A stretch of DNA of 45,852 bases from Deltaproteobacteria bacterium (GTDB taxonomy: Bacteria; Myxococcota_A; UBA9160; SZUA-336): positions 1 to 45,852 of the forward strand of contig VGRW01000023.1 in assembly GCA_016875225.1 (NCBI GenBank), given 5' to 3'. The notes under the pieces are model-generated. The model was not told the origin of the DNA. It worked only from the letters and a program-made list of their open reading frames with translations, and did not search any database. A program made the translations under genes and the position numbers. Positions 36,794 to 42,969 of this stretch are shown in pieces (positions within the stretch are counted from its first letter, which is position 1; each line of letters opens with the position of its first letter).

Positions 36794-37822
36794 ATGAGGC
36801 GGGTCCTGGTCACCGGCGGCGCGGGCTTCATCGGCTCGCACTTCATCCGCATCCTGCTCGCGGAAGAGCCGGACGCGCAGGTCGTGAACCTGGACGTGCT
36901 CACCTACGCGGGCAACCTCGCGAACCTGGCCGACGTCGCCAGCTCCCCGCGCTACCGCTTCGTGCGCGGCGACATCCGCGACATGAAGGTCGCGCAGGAG
37001 CTGGTGTCCGACGCGGACTGGATCGTGAACTTCGCGGCCGAGTCGCACGTCGATCGCTCGACCAAGGCGCGCGCGGGCGAGTTCATCGACACCAACGTCT
37101 ACGGCGCGTACGTCATGCTCGAAGCCACGCGCCAGGTGAACCGCGGCGCGCGCTTCCTGCAGGTCGGCACCGACGAGGTCTACGGCGACGTGCCGTTTCC
37201 GGAGTTCCCGACCGAGCGTGCGATGCTTGCGCCCTCCAGCCCCTACTCGGCCGCGAAGGCCGGCGCGGACCACATCGCCCTGGCCTTCCACCGCACGCAC
37301 GAGATGGACGTGATCGTCTCGCGCTGCACGAACAACTACGGGCCGAACCAGTACCCGGAGAAGGTGATCCCGGTCTTCGTCACCAACGCCCTCGACGGCG
37401 AGCCGCTGCCGCTCTACGACGGCGGTACCCAGGTGCGCGACTGGCTGCGCGTCGAGGACCACTGCCGCGCGCTGCTCCTGCTGCTGCGCCGTGGCGTGGC
37501 CGGCGAGATCTACAACATCGGCGCGAACCAGACGCCCGAGGTCAGCAACCGCGAACTCACCAAGCTGATCCTCGACTGCACCGGCCGGCCCGAGTCGCTG
37601 ATCCGCCCGGTCACCGGGCTGCGCCCCGGCCACGATCACCGCTACGCCGTCGACACCGCCAAGGTTCGCGCGCTCGGCTGGCGACCGGCCGAGGACCTGG
37701 CGGCGGGAATCGCCCGGACCGTCGCCTGGTACCGCGAGAACCGCGCCTGGTGGGAGCCGATCAAGTCGGGCGAGTACCGCGACTACTACCAGAAGCACTA
37801 CGGCGAGGCTGCCCGCCGTTGA
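36794..37822 (+). CDS. rfbB: dTDP-glucose 4,6-dehydratase
   Basis: RfbB converts dTDP-glucose to dTDP-4-keto-6-deoxyglucose on the way to rhamnose and other deoxysugars. This 342-residue SDR enzyme has VTGGAGFIGSHFI (NAD binding), NFAAESHVDRS, GTDEVYGD with the catalytic Asp and Glu, PYSAAKAGADHI (Tyr-Lys) and NNYGPNQYPEKVIP. A GGXGXXG loop and the length fit well. ATG 36794 is preferred over an out-of-frame ATG at 36783. No rfbA, rfbC or rfbD is present here. The last 62 nt overlap the 3' end of dnaA on the other strand. Confidence 0.94.
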   Translation: MRRVLVTGGAGFIGSHFIRILLAEEPDAQVVNLDVLTYAGNLANLADVASSPRYRFVRGDIRDMKVAQELVSDADWIVNFAAESHVDRSTKARAGEFIDTNVYGAYVMLEATRQVNRGARFLQVGTDEVYGDVPFPEFPTERAMLAPSSPYSAAKAGADHIALAFHRTHEMDVIVSRCTNNYGPNQYPEKVIPVFVTNALDGEPLPLYDGGTQVRDWLRVEDHCRALLLLLRRGVAGEIYNIGANQTPEVSNRELTKLILDCTGRPESLIRPVTGLRPGHDHRYAVDTAKVRALGWRPAEDLAAGIARTVAWYRENRAWWEPIKSGEYRDYYQKHYGEAARR

Positions 37823-39119
37823 CCCGCTGCGCGAGCGCCTCGAGCTCGTAGCGCAGCTGCGGCTTCTCGACGATCCGCCGCTCCACCACGCCGATCGCGT
37901 ACATGACGCTGGTGTGATCGCGGTTGAAGGCGCGTCCGATCTCGGCCAGCGACGCCTCGGTGTAGATCCGCGCCAGGTACATCGCGATCTGCCGCGGCCG
38001 CGTCAGGCTCTGCTTGCGCGAGCGCGCGCGAAGATCGTCCTTGCCCACACCGTACGCGCGCGCGGTCTCGGCCATGATCTCGTCGAGCGAGCGCGCGCGT
38101 CCGGGCAGCTCGACCGCGGCCAGCGCCTGGCCGACCAGCTCGGGCGTGATCGCGGTCTTCAGCAGCGACGCGCGCGCGACCACCTGATTGAGCCCGCCGA
38201 CCAGGTCGCGAACCGAGGCGAGCTCGCGCCGGGCGAGCAGCTCCAGACACGCGTCGGGAACGCGCACGCCGCCGCGCGCCGCGCGCTCGCGCAGGATCGC
38301 GAGCCGCGTCTCCTGCTCGGGCGGCGCAATGCACGCGACCAGGCCAGAGGCCATTCGCGAGGAGAGCTTCGGGTCGAGCTCCGCGAGCTCCGCGGGCGGG
38401 CGGTCCGCCGAGAGCACGATCGTCTTCCCGTGCGACATCAGATGATCGAGCGTGTGGAAGAGCTCGACCTGCGTCGCGCGCTTTCCGGCGAGGAACTGCA
38501 CGTCCTCGAGGATCAGCACGTTCGTCGAGCGGCGATAGCGCTGGCGGATTCGCGGCATCTGCCCCGCGCGCATCGCGTCGGTCACCTCGGTGGTGAACTC
38601 CTCGCTCGACCGATACGTCACGGCGTGGCCGAGCCGGCCGTGGATCGCGCGACACAGGTGCGACTTCCCCATTCCCGTTTTCGCGTAGAGGAACAGCGGA
38701 CTGCAGCGCCCCGCCTGGCCGCGCGCGACCAAACGGGCGGCCTCGAGCGCAAGCGCGTTGCTTGGCCCCTCGATGAAGCTCTCGAAGAGGCGCTCCTGCG
38801 CTCCCGAGATCTCGCCCCGCTCGTCCGACTCCGGCTCGGAAGCCGGCTGCGCGATCGGCCGCGCGGTGGCCGGCGCGGCCGCGGTTCTGACCGGCTCGAC
38901 GCGGTAGTCCACCGCGCGAACGCCGCCCGCGCACTCCTCGATCAGCTTGCCGTAGCGGCTGCGCAGCCAGTCCCGGCTGAAGCGGTCCGGACAGCGAAGC
39001 ACCAGCGTCTCGCCTTCGAGCCGACCGTCCAGCGCGCGGAACCAGGCTTCGAACACAGCCTCTCCGACGCGCCGTCGCAGGTCCGCGCGAACGGCCTCCC
39101 ACCCCCCACGGTTGTCCAT
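37761..39119 (-). CDS. dnaA: Chromosomal replication initiator DnaA
   Basis: This 452-residue protein has a DnaA domain I (WEAVRADLRRRVGEAVFEAWF), a very short linker, an AAA+ core and a domain IV. The Walker A reads YAKTGMGKSHL where most DnaA have GGVGLGKTHL, so its first Gly is Ala. Walker B is LILEDVQFLAGK, again with one change (usually IDDIQF). Sensor and finger residues (SADRPP, LSSRMASGL) and the DNA-binding signature NRDHTSVMYA are present. ATG 39119-39117 starts domain I; upstream residues look non-coding. It is flanked by rfbB and a Lon-domain gene, not by dnaN, recF or gyrB. It may be the main DnaA or a divergent paralogue. Confidence 0.88.
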   Translation of the reverse strand: MDNRGGWEAVRADLRRRVGEAVFEAWFRALDGRLEGETLVLRCPDRFSRDWLRSRYGKLIEECAGGVRAVDYRVEPVRTAAAPATARPIAQPASEPESDERGEISGAQERLFESFIEGPSNALALEAARLVARGQAGRCSPLFLYAKTGMGKSHLCRAIHGRLGHAVTYRSSEEFTTEVTDAMRAGQMPRIRQRYRRSTNVLILEDVQFLAGKRATQVELFHTLDHLMSHGKTIVLSADRPPAELAELDPKLSSRMASGLVACIAPPEQETRLAILRERAARGGVRVPDACLELLARRELASVRDLVGGLNQVVARASLLKTAITPELVGQALAAVELPGRARSLDEIMAETARAYGVGKDDLRARSRKQSLTRPRQIAMYLARIYTEASLAEIGRAFNRDHTSVMYAIGVVERRIVEKPQLRYELEALAQRVNGGQPRRSASGSSRGTRPT

Positions 39120-39141
39120 CTCGGCCCGATTACCCCTCAAT

Positions 39142-39161
39142 TCGGCCGGATTTCCGGCCGA
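39142..39161. promoter_or_regulatory. Perfect palindrome 23 bp before dnaA
   Basis: Arms TCGGCCGGA and TCCGGCCGA (9 bp each) flank two bases. The dyad lies just before the dnaA start, where it could be an operator over the promoter or a leader hairpin controlling translation. It is seen directly; its role is inferred. Confidence 0.5.
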
Positions 39162-39213
39162 CCCCCACGTGAATTCCGCCAGCGACTCTCCCATGGGGTC
39201 GCAGACGGGGCAA

Positions 39214-39232
39214 AGCCGATTCCCGATCGGCT
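39214..39232. promoter_or_regulatory. Inverted repeat in the dnaA upstream region
   Basis: Arms AGCCGAT and ATCGGCT (7 bp, perfect) flank TCCCG. It is the second dyad upstream of dnaA and is within a G+C-rich stretch. A protein-binding site is possible. Confidence 0.35.
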
Positions 39233-39288
39233 GGCCTTTCGCCCGCGCCCTACACGCGTGTGGACACGACCCGGATACGAGGGTCTTC

Positions 39289-39312
39289 CCCAACGGTGAC
39301 GCAACCGTTGGG
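39289..39312. promoter_or_regulatory. Inverted repeat CCCAACGGT-N6-ACCGTTGGG
   Basis: Two perfect 9-bp arms flank GACGCA. It is 170 bp upstream of the dnaA start and 22 bp from the weak DnaA-box-like sequence at 39259-39267. No T-tract follows, so it is not a terminator. Its symmetry fits a dimeric regulator. Confidence 0.45.
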
Positions 39313-39419
39313 ATTCGCGTCGGAGTTGGCGGCGGGCGCGCGCCATGAGCCCTGCGATTCACGGCTCCGTGCACAGGCGTACTCACAGCGAAGTGCCACG
39401 GAGCGGTGTCTCGCGATCT

Positions 39420-39461
39420 GTCGATTCCGAAGGATTTCGCAAGATTTCAGATGGAATCGAC
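39420..39461. promoter_or_regulatory. Long-loop inverted repeat next to the Lon-domain gene
   Basis: Arms GTCGATTCC and GGAATCGAC (9 bp, perfect) flank 24 bases that hold two copies of GATTTC. The right arm is followed by GTTTTT on the plus strand. For the minus-strand Lon-domain transcript the T-run would precede the stem, so a normal terminator is unlikely in that direction. Confidence 0.35.
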
Positions 39462-39466
39462 GTTTT

Positions 39467-40150
39467 TCAATTCACGCGCTTCGGCCCCTCGGGAAGCCTC
39501 GCCTCGGCGATTCGGAAGATCAGCAGGCGCAGAAGCAGCTCGCCCTGCACGACCGGATCGGCCGCCTCGAGCAGGCTCTGCTTCTCGAGCGTCGGGCCGT
39601 CGAGGCCGAAGGCCAGCGCATTCTGCAGCAGCACTGGATCGAGTGCTTGCATTCGATCGCCGAGCTGCGCGGCACTCGCGGGCGACGTCAGCCGCACGAG
39701 CTCGAGCATCCGAGCCTCGAGCTGCGGGCGCAGCTCGGCGAGCCTCTGCTTCGCACCAGGCTCCAGGTCAGAGAAGCTCGGATCCACGAGCAGCTCCGCG
39801 TCCACGCTGCGAAAGGGATCCCGCGACTTCGTCTCCTGTCGGATCCGGAAGCGCCGCTCTCCGTGCAGCAGCAAATTGAAGCGCCCGTCGGCCTGCCGCT
39901 CGCTCTCGACGATGCGGCCGGCGCAGCCGACCTCGAAGATCGGCGCGCGCGGCTGCATCGCGTCCGCGTCGCCGCGGATCAGAACCATCCCGATCACCTG
40001 ATCCCCGCCGAGCGCCGCCTCCGTCATCGCCCGGTAGCGCGGCTCGAAGATGTGCAGCGGCAGGTAGGTGCCCGGGAACAGGACCACGCCCGGAAGCGGG
40101 AAGATCGGAAAGCGGGTCGGGAAGGCGGTCGCGTCGTCGGGCTCGGTCAT
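39467..40150 (-). CDS. Lon substrate-binding (LAN) domain protein without protease
   Basis: This 227-residue protein is the Lon N-terminal domain alone. It begins FPIFPLPGVVLFPGTYLPLHIFEPRYRAM, then IGMVLIRGDAD, PIFEVGCAGRIV, GRFNLLLHGERRFRI and a helical C-terminal bundle. It lacks AAA+ and Ser-Lys protease domains. Stand-alone LAN proteins are common, but their role is largely unknown; they may present substrates. It is on the same strand as dnaA and just upstream. A minus-strand TATAAC (40164-40159) eight bases before the ATG suggests a leaderless mRNA. Confidence 0.88.
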   Translation of the reverse strand: MTEPDDATAFPTRFPIFPLPGVVLFPGTYLPLHIFEPRYRAMTEAALGGDQVIGMVLIRGDADAMQPRAPIFEVGCAGRIVESERQADGRFNLLLHGERRFRIRQETKSRDPFRSVDAELLVDPSFSDLEPGAKQRLAELRPQLEARMLELVRLTSPASAAQLGDRMQALDPVLLQNALAFGLDGPTLEKQSLLEAADPVVQGELLLRLLIFRIAEARLPEGPKRVN

Positions 40151-40158
40151 CCGCGAAA

Positions 40159-40166
40159 GTTATACT
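40159..40166. promoter_or_regulatory. Two-way -10 element between the LAN and HExxH genes
   Basis: The run GTTATACT reads TATACT on the plus strand (40161-40166) and TATAAC on the minus strand. It serves divergent genes starting at 40193 (plus) and 40150 (minus). The minus-strand start is eight bases away, so that transcript would be leaderless. No good -35 was seen on either side. Confidence 0.45.
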
Positions 40167-40192
40167 TCCGCAGGCCCCCCCGGAGCCAGAGA

Positions 40193-40642
40193 TTGACCGA
40201 GTCCGAGCGCGAGGCGCGCGAGCGCGCGATCGAGCGGCTGCGCCGCCACGCTGCGCTGCTCGCGGAAGCCTTCGAGCTGCCGCTGCGCTCGATCGAGCCC
40301 GAGAGCGAGCGCGTTCGCAGCCGCTACGGGATCTGCTACTCGGACGGCCGGATCCAGATCCGGCTCCATCAGCTCCGCTCGGACGGCGTGCTGAAGTACT
40401 CGGTCATGGTCGACACGCTCTGCCACGAGCTCGCGCACCTGCGGCACTTCGATCACGGGCGAAGGTTTTGGGCGTTCTACCGGCGGATCCGCGCCTACGC
40501 CAGCAGGCAGGGCATCTACCGGCCCGGGGCCGAAACAGGGGCCGCGGCGCCGGAGCCGTTCCGCGCGCCCGGGCTTCCCGCCGCGCCGCGCGCCGAGCCG
40601 CGCCGCGGGCTGATCCAGCTCGAGCTCTTCCCGGGGGGTTAG
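40193..40642 (+). CDS. YgjP/SprT-like HExxH metalloprotein
   Basis: This 149-residue protein starts at TTG 40193, eight bases after GGAG. It has the zinc motif H78-E79-L-A-H82 in VDTLCHELAHLRHFDHG, then RRFWAFYRRI, and a Pro/Ala-rich tail. An N-terminal helical stretch and YGICYSDGRIQIRLHQL form the usual beta hairpin of SprT/DUF45 metallopeptidases. SprT relatives are linked to DNA-protein crosslink cleavage, while YgjP members have no known substrate. Its place beside LAN and dnaA is suggestive only. It overlaps the convergent small gene by four bases. Confidence 0.8.
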   Translation: MTESEREARERAIERLRRHAALLAEAFELPLRSIEPESERVRSRYGICYSDGRIQIRLHQLRSDGVLKYSVMVDTLCHELAHLRHFDHGRRFWAFYRRIRAYASRQGIYRPGAETGAAAPEPFRAPGLPAAPRAEPRRGLIQLELFPGG

Positions 40643-40842
40643 GCCTCGCGGACCTTGTCGTACTCCTCGAGGGAGTTCGGACCGGCCTTCACGTCGACCT
40701 CGATGTGCTCGAGCGCGATCGCCTTGTCCAGCACCTGGGTGACGAGCGAACTCACCGTCAGCTCATCGAATTCCGCGAGCGCGTCTTCGAGGGCGGATTC
40801 CTCCACCGAGAGCTTGACCTGAAGCGTGATTTCGATCGCCAT
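40639..40842 (-). CDS. Small acidic protein of unknown function
   Basis: This 67-residue product begins MAIEITLQVKLSVEESALED and ends EEYDKVREA. It has one beta strand followed by a long acidic helix, and is predicted soluble. ATG 40842-40840 is chosen because GGGAG lies upstream; an extra eight-residue extension from 40866 is possible. TATAGT on the minus strand (40897-40892) is a good -10, about 50 bp before the start. No family was recognised. Its clean spacing and promoter suggest a real gene. Confidence 0.6.
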   Translation of the reverse strand: MAIEITLQVKLSVEESALEDALAEFDELTVSSLVTQVLDKAIALEHIEVDVKAGPNSLEEYDKVREA

Positions 40843-41013
40843 AACGGGGTCTCCCGCCTCCAGCACGGACGGTTAGTGATCGGGGGACGCGACTATAACG
40901 AAGGAGCCCGGCCGCGCTACGGATTTTTCAGTGAAAATTTCGGGGTCGCGAGATCGCCGCGAGCCGCCTTCGAGCTGTCTGGACCCGCCCGGAATCGGTA
41001 CTGTTCGGCCCCC

Positions 41014-41565
41014 ATGAGCCTCGTTCCCCGCTCGCGTCTCGCGCTCCTCGCGACCCTCCTCCTCGCGCCCGCGTGCGACCGGCGCCTCGAGCCTTACGTC
41101 GAGCCGGCCGACGAGCCCGCGCGCCTCGAGCGACCCGTGCGCGTGCCCGGACTCGAGAATCCTGCGCCGCGCGCGCGAATGCCGATGGGACCGCCGCAAG
41201 CGGCGGGCGCCCCCGCAAGTGAAGATGCGGCGCCGATCCGCGGCCGGGTCGTCGCTGGCGACGGCGTCGAGTCGGGCGGCGAGGGCGTCCTGTTCGTGAT
41301 CGCGCGCGGCGCCGGCGGCGGCCCTCCGCTGGCGGTGAAGCGCCTCGCGGTCGGTCCCTTCCCCCTCGCGTTCGAAATCGGCCCGGCCGACGTGATGATG
41401 CCGGGCCGATCCTTCAGCGGCCCCATCTCGCTCTCCGCCCGGATCGACCGCGACGGCGACCCGCTGACCCGCGACCCGAACGACGCGACCGCGGAGCTCG
41501 CCGCCCCCGTCGAGCCGGGCGCGAGCGATCTCGAGCTGATTCTCGAGCGAGCCAACCCGGGCTAG
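41014..41565 (+). CDS. Lipoprotein with CcmI/NrfG-like C-terminal domain
   Basis: This 183-residue protein has a lipoprotein signal with Cys21 (LATLLLAPAC). A Pro/Ala-rich linker follows, and then a C-terminal beta domain from about residue 68: IRGRVVAGDG, VLFVIARGAGGGPPLAVKRL, GPFPLAFEIGPADVMMPG and SLSARIDRDGDPLTRDPND. This matches the C-terminal domain of CcmI, which helps cytochrome c assembly by binding apocytochrome. No ccm genes are nearby. A TACTGT lies nine bases before ATG 41014. It is 11 bp upstream of the VWA gene and likely shares its transcript. Confidence 0.78.
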   Translation: MSLVPRSRLALLATLLLAPACDRRLEPYVEPADEPARLERPVRVPGLENPAPRARMPMGPPQAAGAPASEDAAPIRGRVVAGDGVESGGEGVLFVIARGAGGGPPLAVKRLAVGPFPLAFEIGPADVMMPGRSFSGPISLSARIDRDGDPLTRDPNDATAELAAPVEPGASDLELILERANPG

Positions 41566-41576
41566 TCGATCCGCCG

Positions 41577-42839
41577 ATGCGCGCTCGGATCGCGATCCTG
41601 TGTCTGCTCGCCGGGCTCTCGTGCACTTCGGGCCCGGTGAGCAACAACGATCGCTGGGGCATCGATTGCGCGGCCGAGCCCGTAGAGCTGCCGGATCTGG
41701 GCGAGCCCTGGCTCGTGCTCGAGGCCCCGGTCTCGGACGCATCGCTCGAGACGCTGCTGCCGTGGGTCGAGCTTCGCGGGCGCGTCGGTGTGGGGCCGCG
41801 CGGCCCGCAGGACGTAGTGCTCGCGATCGACACTTCGGGGAGCGTGTTCGGGCCCTCGGGCGCCGACTTGGACGGCGACGGCGTGATCGGCCGGCCGGCC
41901 TGCGACTACTTCGGCTACGCGCGGCTGCGCTGTCGCGGCTACAAGCGCTGGACGACGGACTTCGACGACATCGTGCTGAAGGTCGAGATCGCCGCTGCGC
42001 TCCAGCTCGTCGGCCTCTTGAACCCGGAGACGACACGCATCGGCATGGTCAAGTTCGGCGGGACCGCGTGGGTCGAGCAGCCGGTCGGCGAGGTCGACGG
42101 CGTGAAGCGCGCGCTCGAGCGCTTCCGCTACGTGATGCGCGGAGGCACCGACATTGCGGCGGCGCTGCAGAAGAGCCTCGAGCTGCTCGAGCTCGCGCCG
42201 CCGATCGCCGGGCAGGAGACGCAGCGCACGATCCTGCTGCTCTCCGACGGCGTGATCGCTCTGCCGTACGCCGCGCACGAGCGCGAGATCGACGAGGCAA
42301 TCGCCGCGGCCGTGCACCGCGCGCGCGCAGCGGGCACGCGGATCTTTGCGTTCGGCGTGGGCGAGACGGAGGGAACCGGCCCGACGCTGCTCTGGAACCT
42401 GGCTCGCTACACGCGCGGCCGACACGTCTCCGTGCCCGCGGCGCGCGAGATCGCGGTGGAGCTACCGCTCGTGAGCCTTTCGGGCGTCTCCGACGTCGAG
42501 CTCGCCAACGAGACGACCGGCGGCCACGGCCGCGCCACGCGCATCTTCCCCGACGGGAGCTTCGACGGGCTGCTGCCGCTGGCCGAGGGCGACAACACGC
42601 TCCGCGTCGTCGCCACGCTCGAGGACGGCCGTCGCCTCGAGACGCGCACCCGGATCCGCTGGTCGCCCCCGCCCGAGCCGAGCGCGGCGGATCGGGCCAC
42701 GAGCGCCGCCCTGCTCGAGGCACTGCGCACGCGCACACGCGCGACGGACGAGGCCGCGCGCGTGCACGCGGAGCGCCGCCGCCGTCGCCTTCAGCTCCTG
42801 GAGCTCGAGCCCGAGGACCCGAACGCGCCGGTCGAGTGA
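41577..42839 (+). CDS. Von Willebrand factor A domain lipoprotein
   Basis: This 420-residue protein has a lipoprotein signal with Cys16 (LLAGLSC). Its VWA domain carries the metal-ion adhesion site DTSGS at 85-89, the Thr of RGGTDIAAAL and the Asp of LLSDGVIAL. An insertion near residue 95 (DLDGDGVIG) could bind calcium. After the VWA is an Ig-like segment (ETTGGHGRATRIFPDGSFDG) and a charged, Arg-rich coiled tail. It would sit in the outer membrane or face the periplasm and bind a partner by its metal site. It follows the CcmI-like lipoprotein and precedes the Rhs gene. Confidence 0.85.
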   Translation: MRARIAILCLLAGLSCTSGPVSNNDRWGIDCAAEPVELPDLGEPWLVLEAPVSDASLETLLPWVELRGRVGVGPRGPQDVVLAIDTSGSVFGPSGADLDGDGVIGRPACDYFGYARLRCRGYKRWTTDFDDIVLKVEIAAALQLVGLLNPETTRIGMVKFGGTAWVEQPVGEVDGVKRALERFRYVMRGGTDIAAALQKSLELLELAPPIAGQETQRTILLLSDGVIALPYAAHEREIDEAIAAAVHRARAAGTRIFAFGVGETEGTGPTLLWNLARYTRGRHVSVPAAREIAVELPLVSLSGVSDVELANETTGGHGRATRIFPDGSFDGLLPLAEGDNTLRVVATLEDGRRLETRTRIRWSPPPEPSAADRATSAALLEALRTRTRATDEAARVHAERRRRRLQLLELEPEDPNAPVE

Positions 42840-42894
42840 ACGACCCGGGCCAGCGGGCGGCGCCGACCAAAAATCTACGCTTACCCCTGAAATC

Positions 42895-42912
42895 CCAAGT
42901 TGGCGCCAAGTT
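42895..42912 (+). promoter_or_regulatory. Direct repeat enclosing a palindrome before the Rhs gene
   Basis: CCAAGTT occurs at 42895-42901 and 42906-42912. The bases between them complete TTGGCGCCAA (42900-42909), a perfect 10-bp palindrome. It lies about 60-75 bp before the start of the Rhs-like gene and looks like a regulator site. The half-site GCGCCAA/TTGGCGC recurs in the palindrome at 929-942. Confidence 0.4.
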
Positions 42913-42917
42913 ACGGG

Positions 42918-42940
42918 GGTGACTCCGGTGTAGCGTCACC
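42918..42940 (+). promoter_or_regulatory. Inverted repeat GGTGAC-N11-GTCACC before the Rhs gene
   Basis: Perfect 6-bp arms at 42918-42923 and 42935-42940 lie 30 bp before ATG 42970. They could be a second operator or part of a leader hairpin. GGGGGGG at about 42957 is the ribosome site. Confidence 0.35.
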
Positions 42941-42969
42941 TGTGTCGAGGCAACTCGGGGGGGTGAGTC

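Larger units (their letters stand above)
39120..39466. other. 347-bp non-coding region upstream of dnaA with four dyads
   Basis: This is the only gap over 300 bp. It has no convincing coding frame on either strand. It holds four perfect inverted repeats, listed separately, and an A+T-richer stretch at about 39421-39475. TGTGGACAC at 39259-39267 matches the DnaA box TGTGGATAA at seven of nine positions; no cluster of such boxes is visible. It could be a complex dnaA control region or part of an origin, but the second is not supported strongly enough to call. Confidence 0.6.

Noticed and set aside
39120-39466. Replication origin oriC
   Set aside because: Only one weak DnaA-box-like 9-mer was found and no clear unwinding element with box cluster; the dyads are reported but the origin is not claimed.
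42890-42920. Sigma-54 promoter before the Rhs gene
   Set aside because: TTGGCGCC followed by TTAC lacks the GC of the -12 element and has wrong spacing.
42842-42969. Cyclic-di-GMP or similar riboswitch leader
   Set aside because: The gap has repeats and dyads but no recognisable conserved riboswitch core.
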